From: Mycolicibacterium sp. TUM20985 | Lineage (GTDB): Bacteria > Actinomycetota > Actinomycetes > Mycobacteriales > Mycobacteriaceae | Reading direction: 5' to 3' | Length of the DNA: 64,000 nt | Assembly (NCBI RefSeq): GCF_030295745.1 | Contig: NZ_AP027291.1 | Coordinates: 1,302,001 to 1,366,000 of the forward strand | Shown here: positions 47,125 through 55,667 of the stretch, piece by piece | Layout: each line of letters opens with the position of its first letter | Position numbering within the stretch: the first letter of the stretch is position 1 | Program-made: the position numbers and the translations under genes | The notes under the pieces: model-generated | The model's input: only the letters and a program-made list of their open reading frames with translations | Database searches by the model: none | Told to the model about the DNA's origin: nothing

Positions 47125-48003
47125 ATGGAGAATCCACGCCTGTTGTTCGTCCACGCGCATCCCGATGACGAGACGTTGACCACCGGTGCCACCATCGCGC
47201 ACTACGTCGCCAGGGGTGCCACGGTTCGCGTCGTCACCTGCACCCTCGGGGAGGAGGGTGAGGTCATCGGCGAGCGCTTTGCGCAGTTGGCCGTCGATGA
47301 GGCCGACCAACTCGGCGGCTACCGCATCGGCGAGTTGTCCTCGGCCCTCGCGCATCTTGGCGTCGACGGGCCCATCTTCCTGGGCGGCGCCGGCCGTTGG
47401 CGAGACTCGGGCATGCCGGGCACGGCCAGCCGACACCGACAGAGATTCGTCGACGCCGAACCGCGGGAGGCAGTCGACGCACTCGTCGCGATCATCCGCG
47501 AGCTGCGCCCCCACGTCGTCGTCACCTACGACCCGAATGGGGGTTACGGGCATCCCGACCACGTCCACGCCCACGAGGTGACGACGGCCGCCGTCGCAGC
47601 TTCGGCGGATCCCGCCCGTCCCGGTAAGCCCTGGCGGGTGCCCAAGTTCTACTGGACGGTCACGGCGCACAGCGCGCTCGAGGTCGGTTTTCGCGAGCTG
47701 GCCGCGGTGGCACTCCCGGCCGACTGGACCCTGGTGTCGGCCGACGACGTCCCCTTCGCCTACGCCGATGCCGACATCGACGCCGTCGTGCACGCACCCG
47801 AGAGCCATGACGCGAAGGTCGCCGCCCTGCGGGCACACGCCACACAGGTGACCGTGGAACCGGGCGGCCGTGCCTGCGCACTGTCCAATTTCATCGCGCT
47901 GCCGATTCCGGCCAGCGAACACTTCGTCCTCGCCGAGGGGGTGGCCGGAGAACGGGACGGCCGGGGCTGGGAAACCGATCTCCTCGCCGGCGTGAACCTG
48001 TGA
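47125..48003 (+). CDS. mshB: N-acetyl-1-D-myo-inosityl-2-amino-2-deoxy-alpha-D-glucopyranoside deacetylase
   Basis: The 292-residue zinc deacetylase makes GlcN-Ins for mycothiol, the main low-molecular-weight thiol of mycobacteria. AHPDDE supplies His12 and Asp15, and GHPDHVHAH supplies His146, matching the known zinc ligands of MshB. The ATG at 47125 is preferred over GTG 47119 because it lies six bases after the -10 box and gives the conserved N-terminus. Its stop overlaps the next small ORF (TGATG). Confidence 0.92.
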   Translation: MENPRLLFVHAHPDDETLTTGATIAHYVARGATVRVVTCTLGEEGEVIGERFAQLAVDEADQLGGYRIGELSSALAHLGVDGPIFLGGAGRWRDSGMPGTASRHRQRFVDAEPREAVDALVAIIRELRPHVVVTYDPNGGYGHPDHVHAHEVTTAAVAASADPARPGKPWRVPKFYWTVTAHSALEVGFRELAAVALPADWTLVSADDVPFAYADADIDAVVHAPESHDAKVAALRAHATQVTVEPGGRACALSNFIALPIPASEHFVLAEGVAGERDGRGWETDLLAGVNL

Positions 48004-48170
48004 TGGCCATGGCGATACGGGGTACGCTGCGATCACTCAGCGGCCCCGTGGAAGGGATGGCGATGGACCCGGATCTGGATCCCAACCTGCAGCACTGGCA
48101 AGACCGCTTGGACAGTCTCCAGTGGGTGGTTGGTTCATTGGTCGGGCTGATCGACAGCGTCCCCACCTGA
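48003..48170 (+). CDS. small hypothetical protein coupled to mshB
   Basis: The frame of up to 55 residues starts in the TGATG overlap with the mshB stop. An internal ATG (48063, MDPDLDPNLQHWQDRLDSL) has GGAAGG upstream and may be the real start (35 residues). The peptide ends in WVVGSLVGLIDSVPT. Its stop lies in CTGA with a possible CTG start of the next gene. I do not recognise a family; it may serve translational coupling. Confidence 0.45.
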   Translation: MAMAIRGTLRSLSGPVEGMAMDPDLDPNLQHWQDRLDSLQWVVGSLVGLIDSVPT

Positions 48171-48553
48171 CCGCACGGTCTCCCGGCTCGCAGCGGTTCG
48201 CCGTCCTTGCCGTCCTGACACTCGACGGCATTCTGTCGGCGATCGCGGGTGCCTTCCTGCTACCCCTCTACGTCGGAGCGGTTCCACTGCCCATAAGCGG
48301 GCTCCTCAGCGGTCTGGTGAACGCCGCGCTGGTGTGGGCTGCCTTGCAGTGGGCGCCGACGCCGCGGCTGGCGGCCCTGCCGCTGTGGGCGTGGCTGGTG
48401 ACCGCGCTGGCATTGACGCTCGGCGGGCCCGGTGACGACATCGTCCTCAGCGGAGCGGGTGTCATGCAGTTGGCGCCGCTGGTGTTCGTCGTCCTCGGTG
48501 GCGGGCCGCCGGCCTACGTGTTGTGGCGGTCCACGACGAGGGTTGACGCCTAA
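48167..48553 (+). CDS. membrane protein (Rv1171-like)
   Basis: The protein has about 128 residues and four hydrophobic helices (FAVLAVLTLDGILSAIAGAFLLPL, PISGLLSGLVNAALVWAALQW, LPLWAWLVTALALTLGG, VMQLAPLVFVVLGGG). The usual N-terminus of such proteins (xTARSPGSQRF) would start at CTG 48167 in a CTGA junction with the preceding ORF; the only conventional alternative, GTG 48122, overlaps that ORF. By position next to mshB it matches Rv1171. Function unknown. Confidence 0.65.
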   Translation: MTARSPGSQRFAVLAVLTLDGILSAIAGAFLLPLYVGAVPLPISGLLSGLVNAALVWAALQWAPTPRLAALPLWAWLVTALALTLGGPGDDIVLSGAGVMQLAPLVFVVLGGGPPAYVLWRSTTRVDA

Positions 48554-49638
48554 GGCGCGTCGGCGGACGGGCTGGACTCGTCGGCACCCGTATCGGCCGG
48601 CTCCGGCGAAGCAGTCGGCGCGTCGACCTCTGACTCGTTGACTGCCTCGTCCGACCCGCCGGTGGTCGTCGCCGTCGTCGAGGGTGCGGTCGAGGGGGGC
48701 GAGGTGGTCTCGGTACCGCCGCGGACCTCGCCCTGGGCTTGCACTCCGCCGGCCGACGTCGTCGTCGGGGGTTTCGGTGTCTCCGTGGGTTTGGGTGTCT
48801 CGGTGGGTTTGGGTGTCTCGGTGGGTTCTTGCGACGTCGACGTCTCCGCGGGCTCGGCGGGTTCCGACGTAGTCGGCGTCTCGGCGACGGTTGCCTCCGG
48901 AACGGCGGATGCCTCGGTGACGACTCCGGCGGTCTCCGCCGATCGGAGTCGTTCCGCAGGTGGGCTGCTCGTCGGCACATCGGTCTCGGCCGCCAACACC
49001 GAGACCGGTTCGTCGGGCAGCGTCGCCGCAGCCGCAGCCGCAGCGAACGGGAGCGGCGGTAGCGGCGGGATCAGCCAGCCGAAGAAGTAGTTGAACTCCG
49101 CGATCCCGGTATTGATCAGTGCATTGACCGTGGTCTGGCCGACGGTGATCAGTCCGTTGACGTAGGACGCCGGGTTCAGTGGATCGTTCACCACGGGCAC
49201 GAGCAGTCCATAGACGATGCTGTCCGAGATCGGGACGATGAGGGTGTAGTAGACGATGTTGATCTGCCCGGAGATCAGGTACCCGGACGGGATGAACTGC
49301 AGGGCATAGTCGGCGAGTTGCACGCCGTAGGTGACCCACGACTGGATGAACTGATAGCTGGAGACGATCCAGTCCGAGGCCGCATTCAGCGGCACTGGAG
49401 CAGCGAGCAGGCTGGCACCGGCCGCGGGATCGATCCTGGTGATGGCGGCCTCCGCCGCGGCGAAGTGCTCCGGATTCGGAGGCGTCGCGAACACCGTGCG
49501 GACCGACGCCGCCAAGTCGACGCGCACGCTGTGAGTTGGCTCGGCGGCCGTCGCCATCGTCGCTGGAACGGACGTCGGGATGGCGATGAGGGCCGCGGCA
49601 ATTGCCGACACCGCCGCGAGGTGGGGACGGACTGACAT
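48550..49638 (-). CDS. exported protein with Thr/Pro-rich C-terminal tail
   Basis: The 362-residue protein has a signal peptide ([21 protein letters not shown]..., cleavage near ATMATAAE). A central hydrophobic domain (about residues 80-200) has Tyr/Ile/Asn-rich segments such as [26 protein letters not shown]. The C-terminal ~160 residues are Thr/Pro/Glu-rich with tandem TETPKP repeats, suggesting a cell-wall-spanning or O-mannosylated tail. Its place between mshB and fbiC is that of PE12 in M. tuberculosis, but it lacks a PE domain. Function unknown. Confidence 0.75.
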   Translation of the reverse strand: MSVRPHLAAVSAIAAALIAIPTSVPATMATAAEPTHSVRVDLAASVRTVFATPPNPEHFAAAEAAITRIDPAAGASLLAAPVPLNAASDWIVSSYQFIQSWVTYGVQLADYALQFIPSGYLISGQINIVYYTLIVPISDSIVYGLLVPVVNDPLNPASYVNGLITVGQTTVNALINTGIAEFNYFFGWLIPPLPPLPFAAAAAAATLPDEPVSVLAAETDVPTSSPPAERLRSAETAGVVTEASAVPEATVAETPTTSEPAEPAETSTSQEPTETPKPTETPKPTETPKPPTTTSAGGVQAQGEVRGGTETTSPPSTAPSTTATTTGGSDEAVNESEVDAPTASPEPADTGADESSPSADAP

Positions 49639-49652
49639 GCGATCAACTTACG

Positions 49653-49669
49653 CTGACGTCAGTGACGTC
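49653..49669. promoter_or_regulatory. TGACGTC repeats upstream of the exported-protein gene
   Basis: CTGACGTCAG (49653-49662) is a perfect palindrome, immediately followed by a second TGACGTC (49663-49669). It lies 14 bases from the minus-strand ATG at 49638 and could be an operator. Confidence 0.3.
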
Positions 49670-49722
49670 GGAGCAGACTCCGGCCGACCCGATGGCGGGG
49701 TCCGGCGTCGGACTGCTGGGGC

Positions 49723-49728
49723 TACTGT
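49723..49728 (+). promoter_or_regulatory. -10 box in fbiC leader
   Basis: TACTGT lies seven bases before ATG 49736, the start of a 13-codon ORF rather than of fbiC itself. Confidence 0.35.
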
Positions 49729-49735
49729 GGCCCGT

Positions 49736-49777
49736 ATGCCAGGGGCAGTGGTTTCAGATGGTGAGACGTGCGGATGA
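49736..49777 (+). CDS. possible leaderless upstream ORF of fbiC ([13 protein letters not shown])
   Basis: The frame encodes 13 residues ([13 protein letters not shown]) and stops at 49777, 28 bases before the fbiC GTG at 49806. The -10 box spacing suits a leaderless start. It contains a Cys codon near the end. It might control fbiC translation; the alternative is that fbiC starts at ATG 49759, inside this ORF in another frame. Confidence 0.3.
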   Translation: MPGAVVSDGETCG

Positions 49778-49805
49778 TTCTCGTCGACCGCGGGGTTACA
49801 GAGGA

Positions 49806-52400
49806 GTGGCTCTGAACCCCCAAGGCGGCGCCGATCTGCCCAGCCCCGTGATCCCTTCCAAGTCCTCGACATCGGATCCGAGCGCGCCGAGTCCTGCCGC
49901 CGTGCGCCGCGTGTTGCGGAGAGCGCGCGACGGCGTCGCCCTCAACGTCGACGAAGCGGCGATCGCAATGACCGCCCGAGGCGCCGACCTCGAGGATTTG
50001 ATGGCCAGCGCGGCGAGGGTGCGCGACGCCGGCCTGGAGGCCGCGGGTCGTCGCGGTGCGACCGGCCGGCTGCCGGTGAGTTACTCCCGCAAGGTGTTCA
50101 TCCCGATCACCCACCTGTGTCGCGACACGTGCCACTACTGCACGTTCGTCACCGTCCCTGGCCGCCTGCGCGCCGAGGGCAAGGGCATGTACATGGAGCC
50201 CGACGAGATCCTCGACGTCGCCCGCCGGGGCGCCGAATTGGGTTGCAAGGAAGCGCTCTTCACCCTCGGCGACCGTCCCGAGGAGCGGTGGGACGAAGCC
50301 CGCCAGTGGCTCGACGAACGGGGTTACGACTCGACGCTGGACTACGTCCGCGCGATGTCCATCCGGGTGCTCGAGGAGACGGGTTTGCTTCCGCACCTAA
50401 ACCCCGGCGTCATGAGCTGGTCGGAGTTGTCGCGGCTCAAGCCCGTCGCGCCGTCGATGGGCATGATGCTGGAGACCACGTCGCGACGGTTGTACGAGAC
50501 CAAGGGGCTGGCCCACTACGGCAGCCCCGACAAGGATCCCGCCGTGCGCCTGCGCACGCTGGACGACGCGGGCCGACTGTCGGTGCCGTTCACCACCGGG
50601 CTGCTGGTCGGCATCGGTGAGAACCTCGTCGAGCGCGCCGAGACGATGCACGCGATTCGCAAGTCGGCCAAGGAATTCGGGCACGTGCAGGAAGTGATCG
50701 TGCAGAACTTCCGGGCCAAGGATCACACGGCGATGGCAAGCGTCCCCGACGCCGGGATCGACGACTTCCTGGCGACCGTCGCCGTCACCCGCCTGGTGCT
50801 CGGCCCGAAGATGCGCATCCAGGCGCCGCCGAATCTGGTGTCGCGGGACGAGTGCCTCGCGCTGATCGGCGCGGGCGTCGACGACTGGGGCGGCGTGTCA
50901 CCGCTGACCCCCGACCACGTCAACCCCGAACGGCCGTGGCCCGCGCTCGACGAACTCGCCGCCGTCACCGCCGAGGCGGGCTTCGACCTGGTGCAGCGGC
51001 TGACGGCGCAGCCGCAGTACGTGCAGGCGGGCGCGGCGTGGATCGACCCGCGCGTGCAGGGCCACGTCGCCGCACTTGCCGACCCCGAGACCGGTTTCGC
51101 GCGCGACCTGAACCCGGTCGGCATGCCGTGGCAGGAACCCGACGAGGCGACCGAGTCGCTGGGACGCACCGATCTGCACACCGCGATCGACGCCGAGGGC
51201 AGGCTCACCGAGACGCGCAGCGACCTGGGTAGCGCGTTCGGTGACTGGGAGTCGATTCGGGACAAGGTCGCGGAGTTGGCCGCCCGCGCACCGGAGCGAA
51301 TCGACACCGACGTGCTCGCCGCGCTACGCGCCGCGGAGGCCGATCCCGCCGGGCTCAGTGATGACGCCTACCACGCACTCGCCACCGCTGATGGACCGGC
51401 GTTGGATGCCGTTGCGGCCCTTGCCGATTCGTTGCGCCGCGACGTCGTCGGCGATGACGTCACGTTCGTGGTGAACCGCAACATCAACTTCACCAACATC
51501 TGCTACACCGGCTGCCGCTTCTGCGCGTTCGCCCAGCGCAAGGGTGATGCCGACGCCTTCTCGCTGTCCACCGGTGACGTCGCCGACCGGGCGTGGGAAG
51601 CGCACGTCGCCGGGGCCACCGAGGTGTGCATGCAGGGCGGCATCGATCCCGAGCTGCCCGTCACCGGGTATGCCGACCTGGTGCGGGCGGTCAAGGCGCG
51701 CGTGCCCGAGATGCACGTCCACGCGTTCTCCCCGATGGAGATCTCCAACGGTGTCACCAAGAGCGGCACCTCGATTCGCGAGTGGTTGACCGACCTGCGC
51801 GAGGCCGGCCTGGGCTCCATCCCCGGCACGGCCGCCGAGATCCTCGACGACGAGGTCCGCTGGGTCCTGACCAAGGGCAAGCTGCCCACGTCGGCGTGGG
51901 TAGAGGTCATCACCACGGCTCACGAAGTCGGTCTGCGCTCGAGTTCGACGATGATGTACGGCCACGTCGACACCCCGCGGCACTGGGTCGGGCACCTCAA
52001 CGTGCTGCGTGACATCCAGGACCGCACGGGCGGTTTCACCGAGTTCGTGCCGCTACCGTTCGTGCACCAGTCCAGCCCGCTGTACCTGGCCGGCGGCGCC
52101 CGGCCCGGTCCGACGCACCGCGACAACCGCGCCGTCCACGCCCTGGCGCGAATCATGTTGCACGGCAGGATCGATCACATCCAGACCAGCTGGGTGAAGC
52201 TCGGTGTCGAGCGCACGCAGGTGATGCTGAACGGCGGTGCCAATGATCTGGGCGGCACGCTGATGGAGGAGACGATCTCCCGGATGGCCGGCTCGGAGAA
52301 CGGCTCGGCCAAGTCCGCCGCGGAGTTGACGGCAATCGCGGAGGGCATCGGCCGCCCGGCCCGTCAGCGCACCACCACCTACGCGCCGATGGCCGCCTGA
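49806..52400 (+). CDS. fbiC: bifunctional FO synthase FbiC (CofG/CofH fusion)
   Basis: The protein has about 864 residues with two radical-SAM domains. The CofG half has CRDTCHYC (Cys105, 109, 112) and the CofH half CYTGCRFC (Cys566, 570, 573). Together they join tyrosine and 5-amino-6-ribitylaminouracil into FO, the deazaflavin core of F420. The C-terminal [12 protein letters not shown] and [16 protein letters not shown] are conserved. GTG 49806 is chosen by length compared with the M. tuberculosis enzyme; in-frame ATG 49759 is the alternative. The F420-binding protein at 27.0 kb is a likely client. Confidence 0.93.
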   Translation: MALNPQGGADLPSPVIPSKSSTSDPSAPSPAAVRRVLRRARDGVALNVDEAAIAMTARGADLEDLMASAARVRDAGLEAAGRRGATGRLPVSYSRKVFIPITHLCRDTCHYCTFVTVPGRLRAEGKGMYMEPDEILDVARRGAELGCKEALFTLGDRPEERWDEARQWLDERGYDSTLDYVRAMSIRVLEETGLLPHLNPGVMSWSELSRLKPVAPSMGMMLETTSRRLYETKGLAHYGSPDKDPAVRLRTLDDAGRLSVPFTTGLLVGIGENLVERAETMHAIRKSAKEFGHVQEVIVQNFRAKDHTAMASVPDAGIDDFLATVAVTRLVLGPKMRIQAPPNLVSRDECLALIGAGVDDWGGVSPLTPDHVNPERPWPALDELAAVTAEAGFDLVQRLTAQPQYVQAGAAWIDPRVQGHVAALADPETGFARDLNPVGMPWQEPDEATESLGRTDLHTAIDAEGRLTETRSDLGSAFGDWESIRDKVAELAARAPERIDTDVLAALRAAEADPAGLSDDAYHALATADGPALDAVAALADSLRRDVVGDDVTFVVNRNINFTNICYTGCRFCAFAQRKGDADAFSLSTGDVADRAWEAHVAGATEVCMQGGIDPELPVTGYADLVRAVKARVPEMHVHAFSPMEISNGVTKSGTSIREWLTDLREAGLGSIPGTAAEILDDEVRWVLTKGKLPTSAWVEVITTAHEVGLRSSSTMMYGHVDTPRHWVGHLNVLRDIQDRTGGFTEFVPLPFVHQSSPLYLAGGARPGPTHRDNRAVHALARIMLHGRIDHIQTSWVKLGVERTQVMLNGGANDLGGTLMEETISRMAGSENGSAKSAAELTAIAEGIGRPARQRTTTYAPMAA

Positions 52401-52419
52401 GGCCCGCTCCCGCCTGCCG

Positions 52420-52489
52420 CCCCCTTGCGCGAGCGTGCGTGTCCGTTGGTCGACACGCCGCTTTGCGACGCGACGACACGCACGCTCGC
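52420..52489. repeat. dispersed intergenic repeat, copy 3
   Basis: CCCCCTTGCG leads into inverted arms GCGAGCGTGCGTGT and ACACGCACGCTCGC around a CGACACGCCGC core. It shares the left flank and arms with copy 4 (54881-54959). It lies just after fbiC and is otherwise the only content of the 52401-52570 gap. Confidence 0.65.
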
Positions 52490-52582
52490 CGCGGCGATTT
52501 CAGCTTCTCGAACGCATCGCCGGGTCCGGCCCGTATACATAGGACGGCTCGTCGTTCGACAGCCCCGAATCGAGGAGCGCCC

Positions 52583-53044
52583 TTGACCACCATTGCCGGT
52601 ATCCCCGCACACGCCCTGCTCGTCCACGCGATCGTGGTACTCGTCCCACTGGTCGCGTTGCTCGAGATCCTTTGCGGGTTCTGGACCGCTGCCCGTCGCC
52701 GGCTGGTCTGGCTGATCCTGGCGTTGGCTGCCGCGAACTTGGTGTTGACGCCCATCACCACCGAGGCTGGCGAGTGGCTCCTGAACAGCGGTGGTCAGCC
52801 GCGCCCGATCCTCCTCGAGCATGCCGAGCGTGGCGAGTGGATGATCTACTTCTCCGTCGCGCTGGTGGTGGTCGCCGTGGCCCTTGCGGTGCTGCACGTG
52901 CGGGAGACTCGGTCCGACGCGCCGAGGAAGCTCGCGGCCGTCGTCGTCGCCGCCGTCGCCCTCGTCGTCGGCGTCTCGTCGATCGTGACGGTGGTCCGGA
53001 TCGGTGACGCGGGTGCTCAAGCCGTGTGGGGCGAGCGCGGCTGA
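52583..53044 (+). CDS. DUF2231 family membrane protein
   Basis: The 153-residue protein begins (M)TTIAGIPAHALLVHAIVVLVPL, the DUF2231 signature with IPAHALLVH, and has four helices. Conserved-looking EHAERGEW lies between helices 2 and 3. A TTG start is chosen because GAGGAG lies five bases upstream and the family motif begins there. DUF2231 proteins are predicted membrane proteins with a possible heme or redox role; no direct evidence here. Confidence 0.82.
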   Translation: MTTIAGIPAHALLVHAIVVLVPLVALLEILCGFWTAARRRLVWLILALAAANLVLTPITTEAGEWLLNSGGQPRPILLEHAERGEWMIYFSVALVVVAVALAVLHVRETRSDAPRKLAAVVVAAVALVVGVSSIVTVVRIGDAGAQAVWGERG

Positions 53045-53066
53045 CCGCGCGCGCGTGGGCGCCGAC

Positions 53067-54872
53067 GTGTCTACTCAGAGCGTGACTTCACCTCAGACCC
53101 ACACTGCCGACGGACGACCGCGGGCCCGCGGGCTCGCCATCTCCCTGCTCGGTGATCCCGGCCCGCTCAACGCGATCACCGACGTGCCCGGTGTCGAAGT
53201 CGGCGAAGTCACCCTCATCGAGGGCGACGGCGCGCTCCAGGTGGGGCGCGGGCCGGTGCGCACCGGCGTCACCGCGATCCTGCCGCGCGGACGCGACGGT
53301 CTGGGGCGGCCGTGCGCCGCCGGCTGGCATTCGCTCAACGGCAACGGCGAGATGACCGGCACCACGTGGATCGAAGAAGTCGGGGCGTTCAATCTGCCTG
53401 TGGTGCTGTCCAATACCCATGCCATCGGCGCCTGTCACACCGGCGTGGTGAGCTGGGTCAACCGGGTGAATCCCCAGCTCGCGCGGCAGTGGCTGCTGCC
53501 CGTGTGCGGGGAGACCTGGGACGGCTACCTGAACGACATCAACGGTGCCCACGTTCGGCCCGAACACGTCGAAGCCGCGCTCGACGCGGCAACGTCCGGC
53601 CCGGTGGCGGAGGGTTCGGTCGGGGGCGGCACGGGGATGAACTGCTACGAGTTCAAGGGCGGGAACGGGACGTCGTCGCGGGTGGTCCAGTACGGCGCTC
53701 ACGCCTTCACCGTCGCGGCGTTCGTTCAGGCGAACTTCGGCTCCCGCCACGAGCTGACCGTGGCCGGCAGGCACCTCGGTCCGCTACTCGCCGAGGACAA
53801 TCCGATGGACTCCGACTGGTTTGCCGAGGATCTCGGGCTGCGGGCACCTCCCGGCGCGGGCTCGGTGATCGCCATCATCGCGACCGACGCGCCCCTTCTG
53901 CCGGGACAGTGCAAGGCGCTCGCCCGACGGGTGCCGCTCGGGCTGGCGCGGACGGGTACGACGGGCAGCCATTTCTCCGGCGACATCTTCCTGGCGTTCT
54001 CGACGGCGGATGCGGACGGGCTGCAGAGCGGATTCCCGGTCGACCCGCCCGGCGACGACGAGTTCGGCGCGATGAGGTTCATCCCGTGGGGTCGGATGGA
54101 CGCCTTCTACGCCGCCGTCGTCCAGTCCGTCGAGGAAGCGGTGCTGAACGCTCTGGTGGTCAACGACGACATGGTCGGCCGGGACGGGCACCGTTCGCCC
54201 CGGTTGCCGATCGATCGACTGTTGTCTGAGCTGGAGCCGTGGGCCGGAACAAATTCGGACCGCGGTCCGTTTAAGCTCGATGAGGTGCCGGAGACGCCGG
54301 CCCCGAGTCAAGGAGATCCAGACATGACCGCATCCGTAGCGAGCCAGTTGAGCACCGGGACCTGGGCCATCGACCCCGTCCACTCGTCGATCGGCTTCTC
54401 CGTGCGCCACCTGATGGTGAGCAAGGTGCGTGGCAGCTTCGGGACGTTCAGCGGCGCGATCGTCGTCGCGGAGGACGGCACCCCGTCGGTGTCTGCCGAG
54501 ATCGCCGTGGACTCGCTCAACACCGGCAACGAGCAGCGCGATGGACACGTCAAGTCAGCCGACTTCTTCGACGTGGAGAAGTACCCGACCGCGACGTTCG
54601 TCTCGACCGGCGTGCGGGCCGACGGTGGCGACTACGTCGTCGACGGTGACTTCACCCTCAAGGGCGTGACCAAGCCGATCGAGCTCAAGCTCGAGTTCAA
54701 CGGCGTCAACCCGGGCATGGGCCATGGTGAGGTCGCGGGCTTCGATGCGTCAGTCGTGCTCAACCGCAAGGACTTCGGCATCGACATCGACATGCCGCTG
54801 GAGACCGGTGGCGCCGTCGTCGGCGACAAGATCACCATCACCCTCGAGATCGAGGCCCTCAAGCAGGCGTAG
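53067..54872 (+). CDS. P1 family peptidase (DmpA-like) fused in frame to YceI domain
   Basis: The first ~400 residues are a DmpA/BapA-type Ntn hydrolase: AISLLGDPGPLNAITDVPGVEVGEVTL, LSNTHAIGACHTGV, GSVGGGTGMNCYEFKGGNGTSSR (region of autocleavage and nucleophile) and LLPGQCKALARRVPLGLARTG. The frame has no stop before the YceI gene and reads through SELEPWAGTNSDRGP and a linker into MTASVASQLSTG at 54324. Either a natural fusion protein is made, or a stop codon was lost. Starts at 53055, 53067 or 53082 are possible. Peptidases of this family act on D- or beta-amino acid peptides. Confidence 0.75.
   Translation: MSTQSVTSPQTHTADGRPRARGLAISLLGDPGPLNAITDVPGVEVGEVTLIEGDGALQVGRGPVRTGVTAILPRGRDGLGRPCAAGWHSLNGNGEMTGTTWIEEVGAFNLPVVLSNTHAIGACHTGVVSWVNRVNPQLARQWLLPVCGETWDGYLNDINGAHVRPEHVEAALDAATSGPVAEGSVGGGTGMNCYEFKGGNGTSSRVVQYGAHAFTVAAFVQANFGSRHELTVAGRHLGPLLAEDNPMDSDWFAEDLGLRAPPGAGSVIAIIATDAPLLPGQCKALARRVPLGLARTGTTGSHFSGDIFLAFSTADADGLQSGFPVDPPGDDEFGAMRFIPWGRMDAFYAAVVQSVEEAVLNALVVNDDMVGRDGHRSPRLPIDRLLSELEPWAGTNSDRGPFKLDEVPETPAPSQGDPDMTASVASQLSTGTWAIDPVHSSIGFSVRHLMVSKVRGSFGTFSGAIVVAEDGTPSVSAEIAVDSLNTGNEQRDGHVKSADFFDVEKYPTATFVSTGVRADGGDYVVDGDFTLKGVTKPIELKLEFNGVNPGMGHGEVAGFDASVVLNRKDFGIDIDMPLETGGAVVGDKITITLEIEALKQA
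54256..54269. promoter_or_regulatory. perfect palindrome upstream of YceI
   Basis: CGGACCGCGGTCCG is a perfect 14-base palindrome followed by a TAAGCT -10-like box (54272-54277). It is likely an operator for an internal yceI promoter, although it sits inside the open fused frame. Confidence 0.4.
54324..54872 (+). CDS. YceI family lipid-binding protein (internal start of the fused frame)
   Basis: The 182-residue YceI protein has STGTWAIDPVHSSIGFSVRHLMVSKVRGSF at the N-terminus and DFFDVEKYPTATFVS and KDFGIDIDMPLETGGAVVGDKITITLEIEAL later. YceI proteins form a lipocalin-like barrel that binds polyisoprenoids or similar lipids. An AAGGAG site eight bases before the ATG (54310-54315), plus a promoter-like element, show that it can be made separately from the peptidase. 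No signal peptide is present, so it is probably cytoplasmic. Confidence 0.85.
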   Translation: MTASVASQLSTGTWAIDPVHSSIGFSVRHLMVSKVRGSFGTFSGAIVVAEDGTPSVSAEIAVDSLNTGNEQRDGHVKSADFFDVEKYPTATFVSTGVRADGGDYVVDGDFTLKGVTKPIELKLEFNGVNPGMGHGEVAGFDASVVLNRKDFGIDIDMPLETGGAVVGDKITITLEIEALKQA

Positions 54873-54880
54873 TTCAGACG

Positions 54881-54959
54881 CCCCCTTGCGTCGCGAGCGT
54901 GCGTGTTCTCGGATCGCGCCTCGGCGTGTTGCCCGCAGACGCGCACGCTCGCGCAAGGG
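54881..54959. repeat. dispersed intergenic repeat, copy 4
   Basis: CCCCCTTGCG-TC-GCGAGCGTGCGTGT on the left is mirrored by GCGCACGCTCGCGCAAGGG on the right, forming a long imperfect stem. It is closest to copy 3. It follows the YceI stop. In the rest of the 54873-55167 gap I see only the AGGAGA ribosome site of the ferredoxin gene. Confidence 0.65.
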
Positions 54960-55167
54960 AAGGGGCGCGGGGCGAGTGGGCGACTAGGCGGGTTGTATGT
55001 GCAACGTTTAGTATCAGTAACCGCGTGGCACCCCCAACGGTGGCGCGTGAAGTTAGGACACACTGAGACAGGCGTGCAGGTATCGGCAACGCATACTTGC
55101 TTCGGCTTCTCGGGGTTCCTCGCTTACCCCACCCGACGAGCAGCCCCCGCGGACAGGAGAGACATCA

Positions 55168-55494
55168 GTGACGTACACCATTGCCGAACCCTGTGTCGAC
55201 ATCAAAGACAAGGCATGTATCGAAGAGTGCCCCGTCGACTGCATCTACGAGGGCGCACGCATGCTGTACATCCACCCCGACGAGTGCGTGGATTGTGGTG
55301 CCTGCGAGCCGGTCTGCCCGGTGGAGGCCATCTACTACGAGGACGACGTCCCGGACCAGTGGAGCGGCTACACGCAGTACAACGCCGACTTCTTCGTCGA
55401 GTTGGGATCCCCCGGTGGCGCGTCGAAGGTCGGACAAACCGATAACGACCCGCAGGTGATCAAGGACATGCCCCCTCAGGGCGAGGAGAGCTGA
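55168..55494 (+). CDS. fdxA: seven-iron ferredoxin (FdxC-like)
   Basis: The 108-residue ferredoxin has [17 protein letters not shown] for the 3Fe-4S/4Fe-4S clusters and [26 protein letters not shown] for the second cluster. This is the 7Fe pattern of actinobacterial FdxA/FdxC. It probably donates electrons to P450s or oxidoreductases. The GTG start follows AGGAGA. The stop codon lies inside the first unit of a 36-bp tandem repeat leading into dapC. Position matches Rv1177. Confidence 0.92.
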   Translation: MTYTIAEPCVDIKDKACIEECPVDCIYEGARMLYIHPDECVDCGACEPVCPVEAIYYEDDVPDQWSGYTQYNADFFVELGSPGGASKVGQTDNDPQVIKDMPPQGEES

Positions 55495-55654
55495 GCGAAG
55501 CGAAGCCGACCTCAGGGCGAGGAGAGCTGAGCGAAGCGAAGCCGACCTCAGGGCGAGGAGAGCTGAGCGAAGCGAAGCCGACCACGGGGCGAGGAGAGCT
55601 GAGCGAAGCGAAGCCGACCACGGGGCGAGGAGAGCTGAGCGAAGCGAAGCCGAG
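55475..55654 (+). repeat. 5 x 36-bp tandem repeat between fdxA and dapC
   Basis: Units are 55475-55510, 55511-55546, 55547-55582, 55583-55618 and 55619-55654. The first three are identical; units 4 and 5 differ at CTCA versus CACG, and unit 5 at its last base. Each contains GAGGAG followed by CTGAGCGAAGCGAAG. The fdxA stop is the TGA of unit 1. In the dapC frame all units stay open and encode a [16 protein letters not shown] 12-mer. Confidence 0.9.
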
Positions 55655-55667
55655 CAGCCCGCCGGGC

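Noticed and set aside
48550..49638. PE or PPE family gene
   Set aside because: No PE or PPE N-terminal domain; it has an ordinary signal peptide and a Thr/Pro-rich tail, although it lies at the PE12 position.
55475..55654. CRISPR array
   Set aside because: The repeats are directly adjacent with no spacers, the unit encodes a peptide repeat, and no cas genes are nearby.
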